A stretch of DNA of 64,000 nucleotides, taken from contig JAIXMO010000014.1 of assembly GCA_025677825.1 (NCBI GenBank), positions 186,001-250,000 on the forward strand, written 5' to 3'. The notes under the pieces were generated by a model. The model saw nothing but the letters and a program-made list of their open reading frames with translations. It had not been told where the DNA came from and did no database searches. Position 1 is the first letter of the stretch, and each line of letters begins with the position of its first letter. This document shows, piece after piece, positions 34,086 through 44,876 of the stretch. Position numbers and translations under genes: made by a program. This DNA comes from Helicostylum pulchrum (lineage: Eukaryota > Mucoromycota > Mucoromycetes > Mucorales > Mucoraceae).

Positions 34086-35345
34086 GCAACACCAGCGCTA
34101 GCACTAGCAGCACCACCAGCACCACCAGCAGCATTTACCGCTATAAATAGACAGTACAATTAGGTTTAAATATTTACAAGTAAAGCAGTTTAAATCCTTA
34201 CCTTTTAATAAAAGGAACAATCACCACGATACAAAAGGATACAGCACGTGGAAGAAGCATCTTAAAAAGCATTATACTTATTAGTTCAAAAAACTAAAAA
34301 GCTTTTTTTTAGCTCAATGTACTCAGGGTTTGGTTCATTACAGAAGGAAAACCCCTTTAGATGCTTAATGTTTTAAAATGATTGACATTAAAGCTAATAA
34401 AAGTGAAATGACAAGAAGTGAAGGTTAAAATAGGGTTTACTTGAATTTTTTTAGAAGTGTTTGTGTAAACTTACATTTGTACCTGACAACATGCATCTGT
34501 CAAATAAGGCGATCATATTTGTGTCAAAAGAAGCATTTTGTAACACAATAAGTTATTACAATACCCGCCATCAAACTGAATGTCTAGTTTCAAAATATCG
34601 CCATGAGCAACATTAGGCATATTAGGCAGTGTCTAGCAATCGACTTTCAGAGAAAACAGCAATGTGTATTTTACATCTTGTAGAAATTAGAAGACATGAA
34701 GAGAAAAAAGGTTAAAAAAAAGGTTAAAAAATGAAAAATCAGTAGCGGAGTCTTTCTTTTTTTTTGTGCCTGCAAAAAAAATACCTTGCCTGGATTTAAT
34801 ATCATAGCTTTTTTTTTATACCAACGTGAAGAAAATAATACGACTACAGTTAATTAAAAGGGGATAAAGAAAAGTAATTTAAGGCTTATAATTTGTAAAA
34901 AAGACGTATTTAAGAGTGGAAAAAATCCACCCTTAAATCAAACATACCCTTATATCGAACAGTGGACGAGATAATTATACCCAGCAATATTTGACAAGCA
35001 AAATTACATTAGAAAAGAGACTTTTTCATTTTATTGGTAGTTTTTATTGGAGACTTTTTTATTTGTAAACTTTCATTTTTATTAAATATATAAAGATACT
35101 TACACGTTAGCCTTTCTGAAGAAAGTCGACAAGGGTAACCACGAGGAGGCGTTAGATTTACAATAAATACGAGTGCACCAACCTTTTGACCATAGCCAAC
35201 CATTAAGCATATGAATCAGCCAAAAGAGACCAAGAACACCTACTATATGTTTTGTATTGACAGAAGAGTAGTAAAGCCAGTCATGAACAGCAATGATATC
35301 TACAGAACAGTCTGAACCATTCTTAATATTGCAAAATACTAGTAA
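34086..35345 (-). other. Series of exon-like minus-strand frames, possible gene or relic
   Basis: In transcription order: a frame at about 35345-35104 reads GSDCSVDIIAVHDWLYYSSV, then VLGLFWLIHMLNGWLW, and ends in a GTAAGT donor. A frame at about 34624-34480 reads NMPNVAHGDILKLDIQFDGG, with one frameshift before FDRCMLSGTN and then GTAAGT. A frame at 34262-34204 reads MLLPRAVSFCIVVIVPFIK and ends in GTAAGG, signal-peptide-like. Each has good splice sites, but I cannot join them all in phase, so I record them as pieces rather than a CDS. They may belong to one membrane or secreted protein family also represented by the tandem units. Function unknown. Confidence 0.35.
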
Positions 35346-35385
35346 GAAAATAACACAAGAGAATAAATAATATTATTTTGGAAAT

Positions 35386-35558
35386 GTAGTGCGTTTCAAT
35401 GTGATTCGAACCATACTAATTTTTACTATGGTTATTTAGACAGTTCTTTTTATTTTATTGTTTCTTTAAAAGTACGTCTAGTTTGAAAAAAAAATAGAAA
35501 CTGTCTAAATAACCATAGTAGAAAATAACATGGCTCGAATCACATAAAAATGCGCTAC
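35386..35558. mobile_element. MITE-like inverted-repeat element, 173 bp
   Basis: Two 60-base arms, 35386-35445 and 35499-35558, are inverted complements at about 50 of 60 positions (ctatggttatttagacagtt is identical), around a 53-base AT-rich loop. The arm ends are gtag...ctac. Each arm contains gattcga[a/g]cc, whose complement resembles a Pol III B box. No protein is encoded. No clear target-site duplication is seen. The structure is typical of a non-autonomous inverted-repeat transposon, but the family is unknown. Confidence 0.65.
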
Positions 35559-35715
35559 ACGTTAAAGGGTATATTGTCTTATTTACAAGTATTTTTATTA
35601 ACAAGAAATAACGATTTAAAAAAATCATAATCTCGGGAAACGAAATTTATTTTTACCATAACAGTAATATCATGCAAAAAAAAAAAATCAACTTTTACAA
35701 AACCATAAAAAAAAG

Positions 35716-35775
35716 AACCGTCTAATTAACCATAGTAACAAATAACATAGTTGTACTTAAATAGAAACGCGCTAC
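35716..35775. repeat. Single right-arm copy of the inverted-repeat element
   Basis: Exactly 60 bases, matching the right arm at 35499-35558 without gaps (shared accatagtaacaaataacata-type core and gcgctac end). No inverted partner is seen nearby, so this is a solo arm or a remnant of a second element. Confidence 0.6.
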
Positions 35776-35859
35776 ATTTTAAAGTACTTCCACTAAGAAA
35801 AAGTTGTGGGGGGGGGGGTTTACTACAACGGGTTCTTTTTTCTTTTTAAAAAATATACA

Positions 35860-36350
35860 ATGACTGAACATCATAATGAAGACGATGATCTTGCGCCTAC
35901 TAAACGACAAGCTATAAGCCAGGAGAAAAGAGGACATTTTTAAGACTATCAAACATTAGATGCCCGAAATGAGTCCCTGGACAAATGGAAGGAATCCCTC
36001 CGTCGCTGCAAGTATTCGTTTTTTTTATTTCAAGATAGTAAAACTGAAATGTTACACGTAAAAAAAGTGGTCCCGGTGAGGTTCCTCGCAGGGTAAGTTT
36101 TCGGTTACATACAATGCGTGTTTTTCAAGATGTATAAAAGTATCACTTTTTGGAAATTAGGTTATTGTTGAATATACTGCTCTGGAAGTGGAGGGCCGTA
36201 CTGATGCTATGGTTGATTTGTCCATACCAAGTACTAATAAAAATCAGAGGCTATCAATCAAGCCAAGAATATACCCTTCACCATTAAAGAAGGTACAGAG
36301 TATCACATGAAGGTTAAGTTCAGGTAAAACTGGAATAACGATAGTAAGTA
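35860..36350 (+). pseudogene. RhoGDI pseudogene
   Basis: ATG at 35860 starts MTEHHNEDDDLAPTKRQ, the typical acidic N-terminus of Rho GDP-dissociation inhibitor. An in-frame TAA is codon 28 (35941). Beyond it the frame continues DYQTLDARNESLDKWKESLR, which matches the regulatory-arm region, then breaks. Later pieces read YTALEVEGRTDAMVDLS (after a gap and splice-like site near 36165) and IPFTIKEGTEYHMKVKF near 36272-36322, from the immunoglobulin-like domain, followed by a stop. The order agrees with RhoGDI. It is dead: a stop, frame changes and loss of the C-terminal third. The functional gene must be elsewhere, since Cdc42/Rho regulation is represented by CDC24 in this window. Confidence 0.85.
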
Positions 36351-36489
36351 AAAGGTAAATGCGTCATATTTTTTTTTTTTTTTGGATCGACCGTGTAAAT
36401 TGACCGTGTATCAACATTTCCCCTTTTTTATTCTATTATGGCACCTTTTTTTTTTACATATCGTTCGATCGTAGAGACCTTTTTTCTGG

Positions 36490-36507
36490 TCAACGATCGA
36501 TCGTTGA
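36490..36507. repeat. 18-bp perfect palindrome
   Basis: tcaacgatcgatcgttga reads the same on both strands. It sits just before a 25-base block (36509-36533) that recurs with one mismatch at 57138-57162. Part of a dispersed repeat. Confidence 0.8.
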
Positions 36508-36641
36508 ACATATCGTTGTATTGAAACTGCTATCTCCACATATTAGTCATGCAAAAATAAATATTTTTTTTTATAATTAAAGTAACTATTATTTATTAAA
36601 AAAACTGCTTGTAATATAATGCCCATTAAAAGCTAAATTAT

Positions 36642-39600
36642 TTAAATACTTGGCATATCATCTAATACATTAACAAAAGCCCAATCATGATCATAATACA
36701 TTTCTCTTGTATGGACATCTTCTACATGATACAAGAACTCAAATTTACCTCTTGATAAGAAGCAAAGAGGGAACGCATACGAGATTTCTCCATTGGAAGG
36801 AATTTCAGGTAAAACCAATTGAGAAACACCTTGCATTAGTAACTTTTCCGTCAAATCGTATTCTTTAGCTCCGTCGTTATAACTTTGAACAGGTTGAACA
36901 CGCAAAATAAGTTTTACTGGTCGAACTTGACGATTGACAATTGTTACGTTCATTGTAACAAAATCATTGACTTTACATTCAAATAATCGATGTCCTACTG
37001 TATTCTCAGACGCCATGTCTACAATGAATTCGATATCTTGCTTTTTTAATACTCCCAATTGAAGTCCTGTTAATCGTAGCGAAGGTCTTAAATTAATGAC
37101 TCCTTGACGGTTGGATCCTTTACACTGCCAAGATGCTTTCACTCTTGTAAGTAATTGTTCTCTATACCAAAACATTTGTAATCGTGCTCTTTCTTGTTCT
37201 GGTGCCATCTTAGGTGCTTGGGATACAACAAATTGCTTATTGGGTTCAAAACTAGGAATAGGTTGCAATCTTTGTTCTGAAGATAGGAATAATTTTTTCA
37301 GCGGTAATACAACTCTTTTTAAAAATAAAATAGGTCAGTCTTCATTTTTCTGTTCGTTTGTGCGTGTGTATGTTACATACCTCTTTGTTAATGTAGGTTG
37401 AATGGTTACAGTCGACTTTAACAAATTTTCCTCCTCCTCATCTTCTCTATTATCAACAACGAATTCAATATCAAAAGGTACACTCCATGTATTTTTAACA
37501 TCCAAAGTCAAGATACAGTAAGGATTTTTATCTTGATCATCATTTGCTTGCTGAGTGATGATCAATAACTGCTCTACGGGTTGTTCACTTGCATTATCAA
37601 TATCCAGTCCCGCGATATTCTTAATAGCAGTATCCACCATCTGATCCGTTACTGCCATATTATCTCGTAAATAAAGCACATCCCAATTTAAGGGTTCTAA
37701 ATGTTGATAGACCGTAATCATAATGGGTAAATACAACTGTCTGGTATATAAAGTAGCAGGTAATTCACCATCTTGATCTGTCTCTACCGGTTGATCTCTA
37801 ATCACTCTATCCAAGTACCCATAATCTACGTGAATAGCCCCGCCAACACAACCTTGTTTACCATAAATATTAACAATAATTTCAGTTCTTGATCCAGGTG
37901 GTAACTTGACCTTTTTTCCAATTAAATTTCCTTTAGATCCCTCCCAAGAGAAAACAGGTGTCCCCTTTGTATACAATTCGATTTCATATTGTTCCTCTGT
38001 AGGTAATTCGGGATTGATAGGTTTAGGACTCATTGTCGTAGAATCCGTAAACGATAATGTGATAAAATCAACAGGTATACTACCAATATTTTCAACTTGA
38101 ATAGAGATATGTTGCATTTCACCTTCAAATAACATGATGGCACCATGTAACAAAGATGTAGAACTAATCTTTAATAAGGGTTGATCCTCAATAACATTTA
38201 AAGTTTCTTGAATTGCTTCTGCAGCTGGCGTCGAACTTTTCTCCACTCTATCGGTGGATGTATTGTAAAGTGCTGAAAGTCCATTGTATTTGAATCGCTC
38301 TGATTCAACAGATACCGCGCTGACCTTTTCTACTTGTTGCTTTTCATTTAAAAATTCTTGCTCTGCAAATCCTGTGATTTTGATGATACATCCTCGAATA
38401 ACTAAAGATCCAGTTTCTAAAGGTGTACCCATTAATCGAACAACTAGGCTATCATTAGCAGGAATAGACGCAGCTGTAGGAATAGAAGAAAATTCGATAC
38501 CAGAAGTACTACACACATAATACACAAATCAATATAACCGTATCATTATAATATATAATATTCCCTTTACCTTAGTACAATATTACTCAATTCTAAATCA
38601 AATCCAAAAGGATTAGTCAAAACTACCTTGAACTCACACGATTCATCTTTAATTAAATTAATTTGAGGTTTTTCGTCCTTCTTTTTAGCAAACGGATTAT
38701 AGATGAAAGGATCTCCGGAATTTAAACGGCCTTCTTTAGAGGCAGCCAAAGCCTTGGCAATTAACAGAGGATGTTGATAGATGGCCTTTCTAGGTATCGG
38801 AGGAATAGGATCGATACTTTTGACGATATTAAATCCCCAATAATTTACACTTGTATCCACATGACCCGTTCTTTTACTAATATTTACAATTCTTTGAATA
38901 CTGGAAGCCAATCGAATCTGTTCATCCTTTGAAATATGTTGATACAAATTTTTAAGTAATACTGTGGTATAGTATAACATGGATGCATGATCTTGAATCG
39001 CTTCTGAGATAACAATACATTCTCTCAAGATATCAATTTGTAATGCTGCCCAGCCAAATGAGCTACGTTTGATTTCTTGAATCTCTTGACTTTCTCCTTG
39101 CATCATCTTTAAAGTCCCACCGTCATGAACATGACTTTCTCCAATACCGTATACCTCACAAATACGTTTCAATACTTGCAAAATGCCGTCATCCTTTTCT
39201 TTTTTCACTGTACCTACCATAGCTGCACGGCCTTGTATTAAAAGTGGAATCATACGATTCAAAGTTTCATACATAAACCAAGCCGATTTGCGATGGTATC
39301 CAATTGTAGATAACACGGACGACATTTGAGTCATAACGTTAATTTGATCAATCATTAATAGATCATCCATATCCATACTCCAAATCTTTGTCACCCATTT
39401 AGCGATCGAAAACCGAGTAATATCACTTCCTTTACATTTCAAAAGATCCGATAATTTCATAAATTGTCTATTTTCTGTATTAAAATCTGGTTGTACAATC
39501 TTATTAAGTACTTGATCACTCCATCCACCATTTAAAAACACGGTTGTTAAAAATCGAGAAATCTTTAAACATGCTTCGGCATAAACAAGCTTAGGAATTG

Positions 39601-41091
39601 GAATGCTTGTAGTGGATCCTACTTTTGAATACAAGTCTAAAATCTCTTGATACATGTCGGTAATTTCAGTAACAATTGATTTTTTGGTTGGTTTTTTAGA
39701 GCTTGGGATCGGGTCTTCAAGTTCTTGTTCGCTGGTGATAGGCCGTGACACAATGTGCTACATAAAGTTTTTAATTTCTTGACTGTACCAAGTTTTGTTT
39801 TTGTTTTTTGTTTTTTTACTTACACCAACGTCACTATGAAGAAAGTCCATAAGGATCATAGTACATGCCAAGCCTTCTTTTGCACTGCTATACCATAAAT
39901 AATCGTATGAATTATTGGCCATTTCCATTGATTCATTATAACTAGATAAAAAAAAATTAGTTTTTTTTTTATGTACCTGAAATTATACTAAATATTTACT
40001 GTTGAATAGCATCAGGTAATCTACCAGCCAATAAATAAAAATCAGCCAACAATTTTTTAATGCGACCAGGAGTTCTCTGTAACGTTCTTCCTGCATCACC
40101 TCCAACAGGTAAACCAGTATAAGTTGTGGACCTGGATAAAGAAGGTTTAGGAGATGGAGGTTGAGGTCTTGTAGTTGTCGAAGCTCTTTTTAAAAATGAA
40201 GATGAAACCGAAGAAGTAGGTACAGGACTGTTCGAAACTTTTAAAGGTGAACTTGAAGAAGGTAAAATCTTTCGTGGTACATAACCTGCTGGGATTGGAG
40301 ATTCTAATGCACTTAATTTTTCAATACGTTCTGCAATTGATGCAAATTGATCAAGAATTTCACTAGCAAAATCACAAATCATAGTACTCATATAAAATGA
40401 CATGTTGCCGACATTTGGTATCATAATTAATCCTTTGGTATCGTCTGGTTGGTTTTCATTAGGATCAAAAGCAAAGCATCGAGTAGCAACCGCTGTAGGA
40501 TACTATATATGTATATATTTTTAGTCTATCTTCTTTTACATTGCTGTGGTACATATAATATATAGGGTTACCTGTCCCAACATATCGACAAATTCCTTAT
40601 ACCCTTCACTCAAATCTTTATCTTTCCATTCTTGACAATCCATGATACCAATCACCTTTTTTTTTTTTACGTATAAAATGTTAAAAAAAAAGAAACGATA
40701 ACTTTATAAAACCCGCATTCCCCTAAACACTTACGCCAAAGATGCGTCGATGAGGCTGAAAATCTTCAAGATGACAATGATCTCGGTTATATTTTGTTAC
40801 AAACTGAAAGTGCATTTGTCCCTCTTGAAATACTTGACTACTAAATTTAGCTTGTATTGATAATTATGTTTAGAGAGAGGGTTTCGCTTCTCGTATAGTA
40901 TATTTTAAAAAAGGAAAAAACTTACCATTGGCTCCTTTATGTAAATCAGGTGTTACATCTCCAAGACGAACACAACTGAATTTACGAACAAGGTCAACAT
41001 GATGCCAGAAAGTAGACTTTTTTATAGGTGAAACGGGAACTAATAATACACGCACTCGACTAGACGAGGTAATGTCTAACGCAAGATCCAT
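36642..41091 (-). CDS. TRS120: TRAPPII complex subunit Trs120 (TRAPPC9 homologue)
   Basis: About nine exons encode roughly 1,300 aa. ATG at 41091 gives MDLALDITSSSRVRVLLVPV, matching the Trs120 N-terminus. Later segments include FSSQVFQEGQMHFQFV, RRIFGVIGIMDCQEWKD, a Ser/Pro-rich insert (about residues 210-260), KKLLADFYLLAGRLPDAIQQYNESMEM (TPR-like), and a long C-terminal half of beta-sandwich domains. That half holds LTNPFGFDLELSNIVL and VLTLDVKNTWSVPFDIEF, typical of Trs120/NIBP. Ends in VLDDMPSI. It is a large TRAPPII-specific subunit acting with Trs130 as exchange factor for Rab11/Ypt31-type GTPases at late Golgi. Divergent from the 5-alpha-reductase-like gene. Confidence 0.95.
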
Positions 41092-41546
41092 TTCTACTTA
41101 TTCTGTGACAAAAGGAAGAAGCTTTGGTATTACAACTCCCTCCAACCGAACTTTTAGTAACATTATTGAAAGCCAGACTACCGCCCTGTTTTTTTGTACA
41201 CTTTTTAGCTTTTTTTAAAGAAAAAGAGTAAATCGCACCAAAATGATAGCTTATAATAAATAAAGAAAATGTATCAATTTACTACTTTTTCAATAAAACG
41301 CAATATACACCGTTCCGTCACCCGAAGTGATAGACTTAAATGGTTTTTAACGGTGTTTGCAATAAATTGACAAGTATCTTGGTGGTGCTGTATCTTGATC
41401 TACACAGGTATAACAATGAAAACGAACTTTCTCAAGGGGGGAGGGTTCGCATTTTCTTTATTACAAATTTTTCTATATAAAGGAAAAGGAACGCCATTAA
41501 GAATAGATTATCTCTTCTTCTTCTTTTTTTTTCTTTTTTGCTTTCT
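41092..41546. promoter_or_regulatory. Divergent promoter, TRS120 / reductase
   Basis: 455 bp between divergent ATGs. Includes T-rich tracts directly upstream of the reductase start (ttcttcttctttttttttcttttttgctttct). No specific motif called. Confidence 0.5.
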
Positions 41547-42541
41547 ATGTTTTATCCAGACTGGTCTCAACCATTCAATTTGCCTTTGGCTTTTCTTATT
41601 GTTTCTGGGTCTCTTTTACTTGCTTTAAGAGAGTTTGTTCCTGACACTAGATTATCTTATTCTAAATTTGCTACGAATATTAAACCGGGAAAGACAGTAA
41701 AGTTTTCTTATTTTTATTTTATATATCACTGCAATTAAATTGTTCATGTTTAGATCTCATCTTTTTATGGTATGCTCATGATTTATATGCCCTCTTTATT
41801 GGTTTCTACTTTCGTCTTTGTTATCGACGTGTATGCCTCTCTGACAAACAGAGTATCCGTATTGCTTTTCCTTCATTATTTGAAAAGAGTTTATGTAAGT
41901 TTAACTCATGGTATTATTCCTATTTTTACTAATTTGCAAATGTCATTACACAGGAAGTTATTTTTGTACACAAGTATTCTGGACAAACCAATGCTCTAGA
42001 CTGTCTTAAAATCTCCACAGGTTATGTAGGTTACCTCTTAGCCGTTACCTATTTCTCTTGTCAGGTACCACAAGTGAGTTTGTTGAGTGCATCATTAGGC
42101 CTCGTTCTGTTTTTGAGTGGTGAATATATAAACTATTATCATCACCGTATCTTGAGAAATCTTCGTAAAGGAGATAGTAAAAAATACGTTGTAAGTTTTT
42201 TATTGTTATTACCTTTTGTTCTTATACTTACGCTTTTTTCTTTTTTTAAAGATTCCAAGTGAAGGTCTTTTTCAATATGTATGGTGCCCACATTATGCAA
42301 GTATTTTCATTGTCTTTGAATAACCTTAATTTTTTTAACCCCCTTTTTTATAATTATTTAGGTTGGTGAAATCATTACATTTTTAGCCATAGCGATTGTA
42401 ACTCAACATTGTATGATCTTATTACTCCAATTAGGTTCTGCAGGTTACTTGGCTGCTCGTGCTTATAATACCCGAGAATGGTACAAGACAAAATTTGAGA
42501 AGATTCCAGAAAGAGCCTGTTTAATACCATTTATATTTTAA
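41547..42541 (+). CDS. Steroid 5-alpha-reductase-like membrane oxidoreductase
   Basis: ATG at 41547 (MFYPDWSQPFNLPLAFLIV); a TTG-initiated longer frame was rejected. Exons are separated by introns near 41697, 41895, 42191 and 42297. The last is a GC-AG intron: exon ...CCACATTAT, then GCAAGT, and TTTAG before GTTGGTGAA, giving CPHYVGEIITF. The C-terminal domain has GEYINYYHHRILRNLRK, YVIPSEGLFQYVWCPHY, and EWYKTKFEKIPERACLIPFIF, the family's NADPH-binding and C-terminal signature. About six membrane helices. It reduces a C=C bond of a steroid, enoyl-CoA or polyprenol; the IPSEGLFQYV pattern is closest to 5-alpha-reductase (SRD5A1/2) rather than Tsc13. ER membrane. Converges on the CRAL-TRIO gene with 28 bp between stops. 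Confidence 0.87.
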
Positions 42542-42569
42542 TAAAAAGAGAGAAATGACAAATATTTTA

Positions 42570-44252
42570 TTATTTTTCACGACGGTATTTTTCTACTGTA
42601 TCTGATAAAGAGGTACTAAATACGGTTGCAATGACTGCTGTAATTCCAATGGTAGTTGTTTTAAGATGTGGAGAACCTAAAAGCGGTGTACGTTGTAAAG
42701 ACTTGCGAATAAAAGATTCTACAGGTCCTCTTAAAAAGAAATAAAGCAGTATCCAATACATGGCTCCTCGTTGTTGACCAAATGTTAATTGTAATATACG
42801 ATTAACGAATCGTTTGGATACCAACTCTAAATATTTTAATCCGGTCGCAACCTTTTTTTGTGAAGGTGCATTAACAACAATAACAGAAGAAGGCTGATAA
42901 ACATGTTCAATACTTGTTGATACTCTTCTTTGTTGTTGATCTGTATTTCTTGTTGTATCAATAAATGAAGTCAAAAAGTCCATACCCATACGTAATCCGG
43001 CTCTTGAAGTTAATGACGTTGTATTCAATGTCATCGGTGGTATATGCTCTGGTAATGGAGGACTAAGTGGTATAGACGGTAAAGCGTCATTAGCATCAAA
43101 AAATACATCATCATCATCTTCTTCTTTTCCGTCAGATATTGAATTTGATCTGGAACGGTCTTCGGAAGTAGGCGGAGTATGCGGTAATTGTTCTTTGATA
43201 CGACCAGAACCATATTTTTGTAATATTTCGTCTAATTCAAGAGACCAATGAAACGTATCATTTCCACCCATTTCTAAAAATTCGTCCGTGGCGATGATTA
43301 TTTCGTTATACGCATAATATATTTATGCACACATACCTTGTAATATAGAATTTGGATTGATGAGCGGTTTTAATTCGTTGATTGTAGTAAATTTAATGCT
43401 ATTTTTCGCTTCTTCACTCAACAAGAATTTGACAATCGCCCAAATACCTTGATACATCCACCCAAAATTGAGTACATTTACAGTACTAACCATACCTGGA
43501 TATCGCTCATCTAAAATCATGGCCACTGTCTTTATAATTTCAGCATCCTGTGTAACAACAACAAAAAATATTCAATACATAATGCGCATTAATATTCATA
43601 TATGAATTACCAAAGGAAGCATCGGTGCTTTTTGAATATTTACAACGGCAGTTATTTGTGAAACGAGTACACATGCTTCATCTTTTTTCTCTCTATCACA
43701 TGTCATATTCCAAGTTAATTTTCTAGCCATTTCCATCATAAGACAAGCATAGCGTTCAATATGATAAACTAATTTCTTTGTAGGATCTCGAAATTCAGTA
43801 GGGAAGTAACGTAATCGAACAAAAATTAAAGGTCTACTTGATTTGTCTGTTTTATGGAAATACGCAAATGCTCCTTGCGCATTCTCAAAAAACTCTATAC
43901 AGGATTCAAAACTCAAATCTGCAATGCTGTTTTCTATACGCCAACTAATCGTCTTTAATAACCGTTCATGAGCTTGATCCAAATCAAATTTGCATTCTCG
44001 TAGGAATCGAAAGATTGTTACTACAGTCTCGAAAAAAATATAAGTTGTCATTATGTATTTTTTTTTTTTTTTTTTAAAAAAAAAACCTTTGTCTTGAATA
44101 TACTCTTTTGCGTCTGAGAGATCCTTTGGTGTTAAACCAAGCGAATGTATATCTTGTAACAACTTTTCGGATAATCGATGTATTAACTCGCTATTATCTT
44201 GATACTGTGAATTTAAAAATACAACTCGTTCTTGTTGTTCAAGAGAAACCAT
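42570..44252 (-). CDS. CRAL-TRIO (Sec14-like) lipid-binding protein with C-terminal membrane segment
   Basis: ATG at 44252 gives MVSLEQQERVVFLNSQYQ. Exons 2-4 are joined across introns near 44081-44024, 43610-43552 and 43335-43272; an acceptor at ...CTGTAG|TAACAATC fits the phase. Segments: CRAL-TRIO N-terminal motif FRFLRECKFDLDQAHERLLK, then DKSSRPLIFVRLRYFP, AVVNIQKAPMLPLD, ERYPGMVSTVNVLNFGWMY and FTTINELKPLINPNSI, typical of the Sec14 fold. The acidic linker (KEEDDDDVFFDAN) and the C-terminal hydrophobic stretches (MYWILLYFFLRG) suggest anchoring. Function: transfer or presentation of phosphatidylinositol or another lipid. Which ligand cannot be told from the sequence. Confidence 0.85.
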
Positions 44253-44876
44253 TAGTGATATATTAACAAAGAAAAAAAAAGTAAAAATAAACCAAAATAG
44301 CTTATAAATAATACTCGAAATTCCGGTACTACAAGACGGCATAAAACAACTGTTCTAGTCAGTGACGTATTGAAACATATTTGTAATGACATTTTCATTG
44401 TGTGCAAATAAGCCGTAACAGTAACAACAAGCTGTAGACATATAACCCTTTTCTTTGAAGGAGAAGTGTATATAAAAACACTTTAGTACTTGGTTTGGGC
44501 TATCTTTAGTGTCGAGTATTGCTTGTCGTATATCGACTAAACGAGCTTGCCACATGAATTAAACAAGAACAAGAGGTGCGGGTATTTCAATAAACAAGCT
44601 TTTTTTTGTAGGGAAGTGAAGGGATGTTTTCTTTCTCGGGTTCTTTGGTACACACGTTCAGGCGACGCATGAAAGAAGTGACTGGTTATAAAAATGATTA
44701 AACAGATCGCAAATAGACCCGCTATTTTATCTTCTTTCTTTTTAAAAAAAAATTTCTTCTTTATTTTATGTACATCTTTTCTTTTATATCCGAACAAAAT
44801 GATACTGTTCTTCTTAAACCAACCGCCGTGTAAAAGAGCGCTTATTACAAACGTTCAAATGTGGTCCATAACATAA
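44253..44876. other. Intergenic / upstream of multicopy ORF
   Basis: 624 bp. Carries a promoter-type phrase (cgaacaaaatgatactgttct...aaagagcgct, 44792-44840) that resembles 8938-9020. The frames at 44355-44555 and 44537-44797 look non-coding. No gene. Confidence 0.4.

Noticed and set aside
35402..35411. tRNA gene suggested by gattcgaacc
   Set aside because: Only a B-box-like motif within an inverted repeat; no cloverleaf or A box could be built, so it is kept as part of the repeat element.
41538..41546. TTG-initiated extension of the 5-alpha-reductase gene
   Set aside because: Not a eukaryotic start; ATG at 41547 gives a plausible N-terminus.
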